Positions 20,333-31,627 of a DNA stretch of 64,000 bases are shown piece by piece. Source of the DNA: Escarpia spicata. Lineage: Eukaryota > Annelida > Polychaeta > Sabellida > Siboglinidae. The stretch covers positions 49,748,592 through 49,812,591 of the forward strand of contig OZ023213.1 of the NCBI GenBank assembly GCA_963995525.1, given 5' to 3'. Under the pieces are notes generated by a model. That model was given only the letters and a program-made list of their open reading frames with translations. It ran no database searches and was not told where the DNA came from. The translations under genes and the position numbers were made by a program. How positions within the stretch are numbered: position 1 is the stretch's first letter; each line of letters opens with the position of its first letter.

Positions 20333-22345
20333 TTTTAGTCCTTTGGGCCGAAGGTCCAAGGGACTATTGACATCACTCTGCATCTGCCGTACGCCGTTAG
20401 CTGCCGTATCTCGGAAACTGTTCAGCAACTTTCTTTATAATTTTTCTATAGACATCTTAGGGTACTGCCACTATGCACGAGAAATCTGTATTTGATTTAA
20501 TCATTCTAAGGGCCCCAAAAAAGCTGGTAATTTGTTACATTTTGCCTATTTTTTCAAAAACTGTTCAGCAACTTTTTTTCTAATTTTGCATAGATGTATC
20601 ATAGGGCGCTGCCACTATACACAAGAAATCTGTATTTGATTGAATCATTCTAAGGGCACCTATGGGGCCCCCAAAGTGCAAAAGTTTTACATTATCTAGT
20701 GATGTGGTTTTGAGAAGGGCCCTTGAGACCACCCCCAACAGTAGATGTTGTGTATTGTGCTAGAAACTGTGCCACTCCACTCTGCATTGTTCCATTGAGA
20801 CCTTGACTAATCTTTAATTGGTCACAGGCAGAGCAGACACACTTGACCCCTGTTAGACTCAGTTGCCTGCAGCTTTTAAACTGTATCTTCAAAACTATTG
20901 ATTTTCTATAATTGCAAGTTGTGTTTATTTTGATGTTCATTTAATTATTATAAAATGGTGTGACTGTGGTGTCTATTGGTTAAAGATGTATTGACACCTG
21001 TAGGTGACAAACATAGAAAGTTAATATTCTGGACAACTATAGAGTGAAATATCCTACACTTTATTGACATCAAATGCATTCTACTGTTCTGTTTACACTT
21101 GCCATGCCTTGTGTAGACATGGAACTATGTAAATCAATTGTATTAATATAGACTAATAATTACAGATTCACAATAGTTGACATCTGAAACAGCCAAATGT
21201 CAACCATTAGAAGAGTTGACATAGTTCCGCTATACACAAGAAATCTGTATTTGATTGAATCATTCTAGTGTCATCAACATATAATAGAACATACATTTTC
21301 AAGAAAATGTCCTCACCATCATCACTAAGGTTGTTGTAAATTTCACCAGCTGCCATGTCAAGTCCCTTATAATTATGACTAACAGTGTTCAAAATTCAGG
21401 TAAATAGCAAATAACAAAGGAGACAAGTTTTCTCCTTGCTGTACCTCTACATCACATGAGAAGAAGGCTGACACAGCCTGGCCCTGTTTTTTAAGTATTC
21501 ATTTATAACATTATCAATACCACATGCCTTTTTGTTTTTTATTTGCATTAGTAGCTCATTTTGTGTGAATGGTCTGTTTATGTGTTTGTTTGACTGGGAA
21601 ATCTTTCTTGGATCAAAAGGTATCTCACTAGCTGCAGTTTCACTTTCAGGTTTTTCACTGAGTTTTTAAAAGTGGTTCATAAACTTATCCAGTGAAATAT
21701 TTCCACATTTTTCAATGCTGTTACTTGTTTTTATTATTTTTATTAAGTATATCCCAGTATTCTGCAGGCTTGCTATGTTTTAGGTTGCGCAAGTTTTCAT
21801 GTAACTGTTTATGGTAGCATTTTGATATTTGTTTTATAAAGCATTTATACCCACTAGCCAATTATCTTAACTCTGCATTAACTTCGTAATTTTAAATTTT
21901 CTTTAGTCTACCTTTTGCTCTCAAATAATCTGTCCTCTTAGTTTTACACATAAAGACATAATCTGGCATAACTTGCTAACTCTTTGTAGCAACACATTTG
22001 TACTTCCAGTGTATCATTGCAACATAACACGCATACTTTGTGCCACATTTTAATGTCGTATGTAATATTTCCATGCAATCCATTTGCATACATAATATAA
22101 AACTTCAACAGCCGTTTTCTTCATTTTCAATTTTTGACCCTTACAATGTTCAATGCTCCATAACTTCGCCATTTTTTGTAGCAGTCATAATTTTTGAAAC
22201 CATGTAAAGCACCCTACCCAACCTTTACAAGAATGTAAGAAAACAATGTTACAATTTTCCTGACTTATCACTCATTTGGTCAGCCGGGGTCACATATCGA
22301 CATATTATTCCAAAGGACTTCAGGGCCTCTTGGCCCATTTTTTTT
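20333..22345. mobile_element. ~2-kb insertion with hairpin-like ends
   Basis: Absent from the matching site of copy B (TTACAACATTTCAATTTGAG). The left end, AGTCCTTTGGGCCGAAGGTC through CCAAGGGACT, can fold on itself. The right end (CCAAAGGACTTCAGGGCCTC, TTGGCCCA) is a related inverted version. Inside are two tandem ~132-bp units (20430-20680) with ATCTGTATTTGATT(T/G)AATC, a third partial copy at 21238, and a decayed reverse transcriptase on the minus strand. The nature of the element is unresolved. Confidence 0.6.
21200..21960 (-). pseudogene. Decayed LINE reverse transcriptase fragment
   Basis: Minus-strand translation gives, in different frames, NKKACGIDNVINEYLK (the region before RT motif A typical of LINEs) near 21490-21550 and VLLYVDDTRMIQSN (the RT catalytic YxDD box) near 21270-21310. 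Multiple stops and frame changes separate them. The order on the minus strand (GIDN first, then YVDD) agrees with a LINE RT from which the central palm region is missing or degraded. Confidence 0.65.
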
Positions 22346-22689
22346 TTTCAATTTGATTTGTCCAGCTTACAAAAAACATTAACCTAGTGAATTCTGCCAT
22401 TTAATATCTAACTATAATCGAGGATGTATGTATGCGGGTACATTAACGTTTTCCTCTGAGATGGCTTAAACCTTCAACACCAAACTTTCAGGGATTTACG
22501 ACCCCACGAATAGGACGTAAGACCTATATCTTTTCAAAGTCCCCATATGTGTAAAGATTGAACGTGTATTTCGCATTCTCCCCGACCTTCGTCATTTTCA
22601 ACAAGCAACGAGTATCAGCATGGTGTTTATGTAAAGATGCGGTGTGTTTTCTAACGAGGGTTTGGAGTGGTACTAAAGTTCTGGTGAAA

Positions 22690-23850
22690 AATCTTCAACA
22701 GCACCCCTCATGTCTTCAACAGCACCCCCATGTCTTCAACAGCACCCCCATGTCTTCAACAGCACCCTCATGTCTTCAACAGCACCCCCATGTCTTCAAC
22801 AGCATCCCCATGTCTTCACCAGCACTCCATGTCTTCAACAGCATCCCCATGTCTTCAGCAGCACCTCCATGTTTTCAACACAATCCCAAGTCTTCAACTG
22901 CACCCCCATGTCTTCAACAGTACCCCATGTCTTCAACAGCAACCCATGTCTTCAACAGCAATTCCATGTCTTCAACAGCACCTCCTCCATGTCTTCAATA
23001 GCACCCCCCCCCATGTCTTCAACAGCACCCCAATATCTTCAACAGCACCCCATGTCTTTAACAGCACACCCCATGTCTTCGACAGCACCTCCATGTCTTC
23101 GACAGCAGCCTCATGTCTTCAACAGCACCCCCATGTCTTCAACAGCACCCCCCATGTCTTCATCAGCACCCCCATGTCTTCAACAGCACCCTCCATGTCT
23201 TCAACAGCACCCCCATGTCTTCAACAGCACCCCCATGTCTTCAACAGCACCCCCATGTCTTCAACAGCACCCCCCATGTCTTCAACAGCACCCCCATATC
23301 TTCAACAGCACCCCCATGTCTTCAATAGCACCCCATGTCTTCAACAGCACCTCAATGTCTTCAACAGCAACTCCATGTCTTCAACAGCACTATCATGTCT
23401 TCAACAGCACCCTCCATGTCTTCAACAGCACCCCCATGTCTTCAACAGCACCCCCATGTCTTCAACAGCGTCCCTGTGTGTTCAACAGCGTCCCCATGTC
23501 TTCAACAGCACCCCCATGTCTTCAACAGCACCCCCCATGTCTTCAACAGCATCCACATGTCTTCAACAGCACCACCCATGTTTTCAACACACCCCATGTC
23601 TTCAACAGCAGCCCCCATGTCTTCAACAGCACACCCCATGTCTTCAACAGCATCCCCATGTCTTCAACAGCACCCCCGTGTATTTAACAACATCCCCCAT
23701 GTCTTCAACAACACCCCCACGTCTTCAACAGCACCCCATGTCTTCAACAGCACCCCCATGTCTTCAACAGCATCCCCTTGTCTTCAACAGCACCTCCATG
23801 GCGTCAACAACACCCCGCATGTCTTCAACAGCATACCATGTCAGGAACCG
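22690..23850 (+). repeat. 20-bp minisatellite (CTTCAACAGCACCCCCATGT), ~58 copies
   Basis: The array is built from the single unit CTTCAACAGCACCCTCACCT-like that occurs once in copy B at 41480-41500. Copies differ mainly in the length of the C run (19-21 bp), so three frames are open in patches. After the array the sequence resumes as ATGTCAGGAACCGCCACAGC, matching copy B's ATGTCAGGAACTGCCACAGC. It is therefore an internal expansion inside an interspersed element. Confidence 0.95.
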
Positions 23851-24229
23851 CCACAGCGCAACGGCATAGTGGTGCTGAAGCTCCATCAAAAATGTTCAGC
23901 AGCCCTCGTGTCTTCCGATGTCAAGATCCGATATCGTAGTCATGCTGAAGCTCCCCCTCAGCCCACTTAATAGGAATTTGGTTCGGCCGCCACTGGGTTT
24001 TAGCGAGCCTCAAGGGGGCAGTTAGAGGTTTGGGCCCCCTAGACCCGCCCCTGAATAGGAAGGGTATATAATGTTAACAACACCCTTAAATATTTGCATT
24101 TCCCTAAACAATTACCTTCAATTAAGTTACTGTTGCGAATTAAAGGGGAACAAAAGACATTTGTTTGGGCCTACATCTAAGAGTTAATATATAGCTAACC
24201 ATTAACAACTACCGTAAATATTACGGTTG

Positions 24230-24504
24230 TCATGTGTTAGGTGGGTTCCGCCACCTGCGTGTGATTGGTTCCCCCCCACCTTTGCTGTTGAGGTTGAGTT
24301 ATGTATTATAATTATATAGGCTAATGCACATCATTTACACATAGTATATATATATACATTATACGGATTATATATACATGTATTTTTTGGCTGAATACAA
24401 AGCTCTGATACAAACTTATATCTGCCTTGTTACCTACAACAAACGAGTCATGATTCCGAGTTGGTAACTCCTGCGCATTAACAAGGAGCCTTGACCAACG
24501 TAAA
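24230..24504. mobile_element. ~0.27-kb insertion in copy A, possibly a solo LTR
   Basis: Copy B has no counterpart between AACAACCACC and AACATACTATGT. A CGTAA pair flanks the insertion (CTACCGTAA on the left, CCAACGTAAAAC on the right), compatible with a 5-bp target duplication. It contains a TATATATATA tract and starts near TTGTCATGTGTTAGG. TG..CA termini are not clear, so LTR identity is only a possibility. Confidence 0.4.
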
Positions 24505-25669
24505 ACATATTATGTCGGCAGTTTACTAGAATAAGCTTGGTGTACTTGTAGACACATTATTTAAATTGCACCGACAGCGTCATTGTGATAGAAAGCATGA
24601 CGTCACCACTACTCTTTCCAGTGCGCCAGTCGCCCAACTGAGAACACTAATTCACATTCTCATCACGTGGTTGTGCCTATGTGGCTCAATAACATTGCAA
24701 TATTTTACAATTGGTGGTTGTCGGACATCGATACTGTTTACCAGACGTGATTGCGAATATACGTGGACTTTAATTCGACGGACAATTTTATATAAGTACG
24801 ACATATATGTGAGTTTTAAGCTGTTTTTATGACATCGTATTGTTGAACTGGTGATGATCAGTCAGCTAGGCTTGACGACAACCAGAACCAGAGACCCTTA
24901 TAGCCAGCCGACAGATCGGTCGTCACGCTTGACTAGTAGCGACAATTGACTGTATCTAGTCAAGTATGACAGAACAAGACCAAGCCTTCTGCACCAACAC
25001 TCAACTGATTGAAGGCAGACATTCCAACAAGTCACGCTTGGATGCCAGTAAGTGGATACTGTTGTGTAAACTTGGCATTGCTGTACGACTTTCTACTAAG
25101 CGCGGCTGCCGTGGTGGACGTAAACAACACCGAATATCCACTGCGATAGCACCGACAGCTGCGGAACCAGCGGCGGCAGCAGCGGCGTCGGCAGCGACAG
25201 AAGCGAAAGCAGCGGCACGGGTGGCGGCAGAGTGACAGCAGCGGCACCAACAGCGACGGCGGTGACAGCTGTGACAGCAGCGGCGACGGCACCGACAGGT
25301 CTCTCTCTCGGTGGCACCAGGGGTGACAGCAGCAACAACAGCGGCTGCAGCAGCGGCTCCAGCGGAGACATCAGCGATAGCAGCGAAAGCAGCAATAACA
25401 GCGGCTGCAGCAACGACAGCAACGGCTCTAGCGACGGGAGCAGCGACAGCAGCGGCGGCAGCAGCAGCGACAGTAGCGACACCAGCGGGGTCAGCTAAAT
25501 TTTGTGCTATCAATGCACAATCTATTCGTACTAAGACAAGTGAACTCACTGAGTTTGTAATTGAGAACAACATGGACATAATTGTTATATGCGAAACGTG
25601 GCTTAAACAAGAAGATGATGTGATTATTGCTGACATAGCGCCAGCTAGATATTGTCTCAAACAAATTCC

Positions 25670-26440
25670 CCGCTCGGCACCAAAGCATTTACAGTCCTTT
25701 GTGAAAATGAAAACTTTCTTATATCCAATCTACTCTGCTCCTTTACTAATGTAAGTTCATGTCCTCTAGTCCTTCTATCTTTCTTAACTGAGAAAAAAAT
25801 ATTTCTATCAATATTTTCATAACCCTTCAATATTTTAAACACTTCTATCTGATCTCCTCTCAATCTCCTGGTCTCTAGTGTTGTTAAACCGCATTTTTTA
25901 GGCGTATTTCATAACAAAGATCCCTCAGTTTTGGTATCATTTTAGTTGCTCTCCTCTGCACTCTTTCTAGCATATCTATGTCCTTCCTGCGATATGGCCT
26001 CCATGCTTGAATACAATATTCTAAATGAGGCCTAACTATTGTTTTGTACAGCGGTATTATTAGCTCTTTTTCCTTATACGTTATGTTTCGCCTAATCAAT
26101 CCAACGATTTGATTTCCCTTTGAAGCTGCAATTCCGCACTGCTGTGAAACCTTCATATCAGCACTAATGGTTAACCCTAAGTCCTTTTCTTTTACAGTAG
26201 TACTTAGTACAGTACCCCCCCCCCCCCCCATTGTATATTGTACCTCTTCGTTCCCATGCCCTGTGTGGAGGCATTTACATTTCCCAAAATTGAAGAGCAT
26301 TTGCCACTTTTCAGACCATTTGATCAACCTGTCAAGATCATCTTGTAAATAATGTCTATCTCCATCACTTTTAATCCTTCTAAATACTTTTGTATCATCC
26401 GCAAATGTCAACACCTTGCTTGTTATTTCATCATCACTGT
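25670..26440 (-). mobile_element. CR1-like LINE fragment nested in the L2-like LINE
   Basis: The minus-strand translation begins near 26440 with DDEITSKVLTFADDTKVFRR (RT motif C as FADD). It continues through the thumb region (KWQMLFNFGKCKCLH, IVRPHLEYCIQAW, MLERVQRRATKMI) and ends in a C-terminal segment LRGDQIEVFKILKGYENID after a frame break near 25885. It is 5'-truncated. A 14-C run lies at 26217-26231. The terminal part also occurs as a fragment at 42890-43020. Confidence 0.85.
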
Positions 26441-28174
26441 AGAGTCTGACCCACCTGTCATCGACGATATCAGTATCACTGACGGGATATCTGATCATTC
26501 AGCGATCATGGAGAAAATCCGCCTACAGCGACCTCGAGTTCAGAGAAAAGTGGTAAAATCACGCAACATTTCTACAATTAAAATTCCATCATTTTGTGAG
26601 GAATTAATTTACATGGATCTTAACAATCCCGCTCACGCCAACAACGCGCTGTCTGCACAAGTTGAGAGATACAACAATATTCTCACCCAAGCTCTTGATA
26701 GGCATGCTCCGATGAAGGAACGGTATGTGAAACTTCGCCCAAATTCTCCGTGGTTTGGGTGAAAAGATCATGATAGGGAAGTAGTTACGGCGCCAGCTTG
26801 AGAATAAATGGAGAAAATCACGTCTTGAAATTGACCGTCAAAATTACTGCCATCAGAAGCAAGCGGTAATTCATCAAATCAAACTGGCAAAATCACACTA
26901 CTATAATCAGCTATTCATCAACATCGCTAAAGACCAAAGGCGAATTTTCCGTCTGACTAACAAACTCCTTCACCGGCGACATAACTCGCCCCTTCCGAAG
27001 TGTGAATCTCAGCAGGATTTGGCTCATAGTTTCCATCTCTTCTTCAATGCGAAGGTAAAGCGGATCCGAGAGGAGTTTGACATAGTAGATGATCTGCATT
27101 TTCCTACGAGAGATCTCCCATCGCCCGAATTCGCGAGCTTTCATGAAGTGTCTAAGCAAGATATACAGAAGTTACTCTCACAGTCGCCAGGAACAACCTG
27201 TGACTTGGATCCAATTCCATCTTCACTACTGAAGAAGTGTGCCGATGCCGTATTGCCAGCGATGGCACACATTATCAACAATTCAATGAACTCGGGCGAG
27301 ATTCCCCCCTCTCTTAAAGCTGTGCAGATCCGTCCTGTGTTGAAGAAGGCAAACTTGGACCCAACTATATCATCAGGAAGCACGGCCTCAATTATCATTG
27401 CTACGCGGACGATGCACAAATATACCTATCAGCCGATCCCACACAGTCAAAAATTATTGACACAATACAGCAAATTGAAGCCTGCCTTGACGAGCTACGT
27501 CAGTGGATGTCGCAAAACTTCCTCAAGCTGAATGATGGAAAGACAATTCATTGTCGTCGGATCCAAACAACATAGATCAAAGGTCAGCATCACACAGATC
27601 AGGGTGGGCGACACCCTGGTTACTCTTTCGGACAGCGTCAGGAATCTCGGTGTTATCTTTAATGAGAACCTTTCTATGGATAACAATATCGCCGCTGTAT
27701 CCAGAGTCGTATGTCTGTCAATTCGTAATATTGGCCTGATTCGTAAGCACATCAAGCAGCCGGTTGCGGAACTACTTACTCACGCTCTCATTACCTCAAG
27801 ACTGGACATGGGCAATGCTCTGTTTCACGGCCTCAACAAATCACAACTACAACGACTCCAGCGACTACAAAACACTGCTGCCAGACTGGTTACTCTCTCC
27901 AAGAAATTCACAAACAGCACACCTATCCTCAAACAACTACACTGGCTGCCAATCGAACAGAGGGTCATCTACAAAATATCCATACTTATATTCAAGACAA
28001 TCCACCGTGTCTCTCCTACCTACTTGTGCAACCTCGTCAAACAGTACAGTGCGATCCCGTGAAAATCTGCGCTCTGCAAACAAGTTACTCCTAGTAGAAC
28101 ACAAACTGAAACACTCGTGGGGAGCACGGTCGTTTATAATATCCGCAGCAAAGATCTGGAATGCGCTTCCAAAC

Positions 28175-28440
28175 ATTGCTAGAGCTACTACAACAATCAA
28201 CACCTTCCAAACAATGTTAGAGCTACTACAACAATCAACACCTTCCAAACAATGCTAGAGCTACTACAACAATCAACACCTTCCAAACAATGTTAGAGCT
28301 ACTACAACAATCAACACCTTCCAAACAATGTTAGAGCTACTACAACAATCAACACCTTCCAAACAATGCTAGAGCTACTACAACAACCAACACCTTCCAA
28401 ACAATGTTAGAGCTACTACAAAAATTAACACCTTCAAAAC
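28175..28440 (+). repeat. 38-bp tandem repeat inside LINE coding end, ~6 copies
   Basis: Units of ACAATG(C/T)TAGAGCTACTACA plus ACAATCAACACCTTCCAA amplify a segment of the L2-like C-terminal coding region (NTFQTMLELL..). 38 is not a multiple of 3, so the reading frame is destroyed. This is a post-insertion expansion. Confidence 0.92.
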
Positions 28441-29271
28441 CCACCTCTTTAAAATATACTTAGAATAAGACATGATGTGGACATGTGGACATTTCCTGGA
28501 CATTGTATAATACTGATCTTATACTATTTATGAATATACTTTTATTGTATTTATTATTTATTGTATTACTTATAATATCGTAACATTTATTATGTATACT
28601 AGATACAGAATTTTTTAAAGTTTGTATTAACGAGTCTACATTACATTGATAACTATATTTTTTATTGATTTTATGATGTATAATTTATAATTCATGATAC
28701 TCATTTCATAATTTTTAGAATCTTGCTCTTATTATATTTTAGAATAGTGATTTTTTTATTCTTAAAATTACTACTTTAAAGTCACCAATGGTCAAATACT
28801 GTGCTAGCGCCACGAGCGCCTCTACGGCGGATACCGGCGCTATATAAGTCTTTATTATTAATTCGTATCCATATATTTCGGCTAGCCGTTTGTTTGTGTT
28901 ATTAATGACATTTTCTGGGTTGATTAGGCCACTTTTAAAGAAATAAGTTGTTTTATGTATAGCGTGACATGTTTTGGCCCTATGTCGACAGCTTGTACGC
29001 CTGCAGCAGTGTTCGTGCGTGCGCGGACGTGTGCAGGGCCGGATTTATGGTAGGACAAACATGCAGTTGCCCAGAAGCTGCCACGAAATATAGTAACGTA
29101 TATTGATTACTTCAATATAATGCGAATTTGTTTTCTAAATGGACAAAGTAGTATTTAGCAGAGAAGTCGCTATTGTACAAACAAGAAGAGTGATAACTAT
29201 TATGATAGATACCCAGTCAATCACTGCTCAGGGACCTCGACAGTCCTAAATCAAGCGCCGTGCGTATGCGT

Positions 29272-29522
29272 GCGTGTGTATTTGAGTGTGTTTGAGTGTG
29301 TACGTGTGTATGTGAGTGTGTTTGAGTGTGTGCGTGTGTATGTGAGTGTGTTTGAGTGTGTGCGTGTGTATGTGAGTGTGTTTGAATGTGTGCGTGTGTA
29401 TGTGAGTGTGTTTGAGTGTGTGCGTGTGTATGTGAGTGTTTGAGTGTGTATGTGAGTGTGTTTGAGTGTGTGCGTGTGTATGTGAGTGTGTTTGAGCGTG
29501 TGTATGTGCGTGTGTATGTGTG
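29272..29522. repeat. 28-bp TG-rich minisatellite
   Basis: Repeats of GTGTGCGTGTGTATGTGAGT plus GTGTTTGA, about 8-9 copies with a few shortened units. It lies between copy A and the Penelope-like element. Confidence 0.9.
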
Positions 29523-29577
29523 TAATACGATACTCTAAGATAAGATATTATTTATTATAATAAACGCACAGAAAAAG

Positions 29578-29618
29578 TTTCTTGTGAAATCATTATGACA
29601 TAATGATTTCACAAGAAA
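29578..29618. repeat. Perfect palindrome at the PLE end (20-bp arms, 1-nt centre)
   Basis: TTTCTTGTGAAATCATTATG, one A, then its exact reverse complement. The right arm is the PLE terminal sequence (also present inverted near 31345-31365); the left arm duplicates it in opposite orientation, giving a snap-back end. Confidence 0.95.
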
Positions 29619-29635
29619 TGTTCTCTTCTTTTGAA

Positions 29636-29673
29636 CATATCGACTGCTTCTGACAGTCTACATCGGTAGAATG
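29636..29673 (-). ncRNA. Decayed hammerhead-ribozyme-like motif in left PLE terminal repeat
   Basis: On the minus strand: CCGATGTAGACTG, a short loop and AGCAGTCGATAT. Compared with the hammerhead core (CUGANGA, stem II, GAAA) it has T4 changed to C and A9 to T, and GATA for GAAA. Stem II (GACTG..CAGTC) is intact. Penelope-like elements are known to carry hammerhead motifs in their pseudo-LTRs; the partner copy at 31291 has different lesions. Unlikely to be active. Confidence 0.5.
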
Positions 29674-31290
29674 ACGATACGGGTGTGTCACATGATTACT
29701 GTCATGTGATACAATCTGGAGAAGGACTGCTGGGAGCTCTTGGCCGACGTAGCGATTTAATGTAGGTTTTCCTCTGTGGATGTTGATTTCTTCCTTTATT
29801 TTTCTTCGGTGCCAGTTCTCCTCGTGGTCTGAAATTGTGACGTCTTTCAATGCATTGATGGCATGTGTAGTTCATGTTCACTTATGGCTGATAGGGGTTG
29901 GCGATATGACATATGTTCTTTCAGTCTTGTGCCAAGTGCTCTAGCAATGTAGTGCTGGTCACATTCTGGACATTGGATGTCATATACTACACTACACTTT
30001 GCTGCCTTTTCCGCCCTGTCCTTCGGGTGCACCAGTAGTGATCTCAGGGTGTTGATAGGTTTGTGGTATACTGGTATGTCATAGGACTTGAACATCCTTG
30101 TCAATTGTTCTGACAGTTTACTGATGTAGGGCAGACCTGTGGCGTGTTGTCTTCTACTGCTTTCTGTGGTGTCATTCTTCTGTCTCCTTGGGTTAGTGAT
30201 GTTCAACATCCATGGTTTGTAGTCATTCGCTTTCAATACTTTTTAGTATGCTCCACCTTTTTGGTCTTATCTTCATCTTCTGTTACCAAGCTTTCTGCTC
30301 TTTGTAGGAGTGTTCTCACTACCGATCGTTCTGTTCTAGGTGGTGATTAGAGTCCCAGTTCAAATACTTATCTGTGTGGGTTGTCTTTTGGTACACCTTT
30401 ACCATGGTTGATCCATCGTCCTTCAGACATATACACGTGTTTAGGAAGGCTAGCATACTGTCTTGTTCTGGTTCTACCATGAACATGATGTTCTCGTCCA
30501 CCGAGCTCTTCTACTTCACTCCCTCGCAGCACTGTGAATGTGTCATCCACGTATCTCAACCAGACGTCTGGAGGATGAGGTGCTTCCCTGATGGCTGTTT
30601 ATTCAAAATGTTCCAAGTATAGGCTCGCCACTATCGGTGATACCGGTGACCCTTTGACTGCACCCGTCGTCTGTTTACAGAACACTTCGTCGTAAACAAA
30701 GTACGTGGTGTTTAGATAGATTTCTAACAGTGTAATGATCTGGTTTACTGATAGTTCACATCTGTCTTTCAGTATTATGAGGTGGTTTAATCGGTCCCTG
30801 ATCAGCGATACTGCCTCTGTTACTGAGATACTAGTTAACAGAGCTGTCACATCAAACGACATAATTTTTCTTCCTGGTGGAAATTCCAACCCTTTGAAGT
30901 TCTTTACAAATTGTGCGTTGTTTTAAAAAAATGTTCGGCTTTCCCAACCAGTGGGCTCAGAATGGTGGCTAGAAACTTTGATGTCTTGTATGTAATGTTG
31001 CCTGTGTATTCGATATTATGGGTTTTACTGGTACCCTGCGTTTGTGGAACTTAAGCTATCCATAGAAGTGTGTGATTGTTTCCGACGTTGGGTAGACCCT
31101 GTGGTATATAGGTCCTCCGAAATGGTATTGGACCTTTTCCACTTTATCATGGTGTTAACTAGTTTGCCTTTGTACACTCCAGTAGAGTCCCTTTTCAATT
31201 TATTATTTCTCGTCAGCCAAGAGCTCCCAGCAATCCTTCTCCAGCTTGTGTCACATGACAGTGATCATATGACATACCCGTAAAGTCACA

Positions 31291-31327
31291 CTGCCGACGA
31301 AGACTACGAGCAGCAGTCGAAATATTC
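31291..31327 (+). ncRNA. Hammerhead-ribozyme-like motif in right PLE terminal repeat
   Basis: CTGCCGACGAAGACTACGAG then CAGCAGTCGAAATATTC. It matches the hammerhead core order (C-U-G-A-N-G-A, stem II, G-A-A-A) with one core deviation (CCGACGA for CUGANGA). Stem II GACT.C/GCAGTC has one mismatch. The same layout in opposite orientation lies at 29636-29673. Activity is doubtful given the core change. Confidence 0.55.
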
Positions 31328-31370
31328 AAAAGAAGAAAAAGACGTTTCTTGTGAGGTAATAATTATGTCA

Positions 31371-31627
31371 TATCATAACTACAAAGCAACCGGATCATCA
31401 ATCCATCCAAGGATATTCTTTATTGTCTCAGCTGAACAAAACATTTTTTGTGGTTCAACAGACATGACTCTATTTTACAAAATCACAAACACCTGCAATA
31501 CAACTGCAAATAAAATAAATAAATAAACATTATATAGGCCCTACATGGCATGCACATCACTTATTATGGTGTTATACGAAACATGGCAGGATACCCGAGT
31601 ATCCTCAGACTGGATGGTTCAAATGGG
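31371..31627. other. Spacer without recognised gene
   Basis: AT-rich sequence with a short AAATAAATAAATAAA tract near 31511-31525. I see no coding or structural feature that I can support. Confidence 0.4.

Larger units (their letters stand above)
24655..28860 (+). mobile_element. L2/CR1-group LINE, interrupted and internally deleted
   Basis: Inserted into copy A between GTCGCCCAACTGAGAAC and TATTTCGGCTAGCCG. An Ala/Ser-rich ORF1-like region (24966-25500) precedes an endonuclease start (FCAINAQSIRTKTSEL, ..VICETWL). This is broken by the CR1 fragment, then resumes with the endonuclease end (ISDHSAI). The RT start (VLKKANLDP) follows, and the sequence jumps directly to the YADD box (HCYADDAQIYLSAD), so RT motifs between are deleted. 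The C-terminal domain (27532-28062) contains LPIEQRVIYKISILIFK. The 3' end reads GGCGCTATATAAGTC then TTTATTATTA, typical of this LINE group. Non-functional. Confidence 0.85.
20290..29082 (+). mobile_element. Interspersed element copy A, split by four later events
   Basis: Pieces 20290-20332, 22346-22690, 23850-24229, 24505-24655 and 28860-29082 align in order with copy B at 39690-42522. Shared anchors include GTGTGCGGGTAC/GTATGCGGGTAC, AAACTTTCAGGGA, GATTGAACGT, CTTCAACAGCACC, TTTGCATTTCCCTAAACAAT, GGCTAGCCGTTTGTTTGTGT and GCAGTTGCCCA. No protein is encoded by the shared parts. The interruptions are 20333-22345, the 20-bp minisatellite, 24230-24504 and an L2-like LINE. The family type is unknown to me. 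Confidence 0.75.
29577..31370 (-). mobile_element. Penelope-like retroelement (PLE), degraded, with inverted terminal repeats
   Basis: Minus-strand RT pieces: KIMSFDVTALLTSI (motif A region), TTGAVKGSPVSPIVASLYLE (motif B, GSPVSPI) and MRYVDDTFTVL (motif C). Downstream is a GIY-YIG endonuclease end: CSVVYDIQCPECDQHYI and LGTRLKEH; the Gly-Glu-Thr after HYI is altered (HYIARA). These are diagnostic of Penelope-like elements. Related ~160-bp segments lie in opposite orientation at 29590-29750 and 31210-31370 (e.g. GAGCTCTTGGCC versus GCCAAGAGCTC), as expected for PLE pseudo-LTRs. Several frameshifts make it inactive. Confidence 0.88.

Noticed and set aside
22558..23970. Overlapping open frames up to 379 codons (MSSTAPPCLQQH-type)
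   Set aside because: Translation of the 20-bp minisatellite with frame changes by C-run length; not a gene.
24230..24504. Solo LTR with TG..CA ends
   Set aside because: Kept only as an insertion; clear TG..CA termini and matching primer features could not be placed on the CGTAA duplication.
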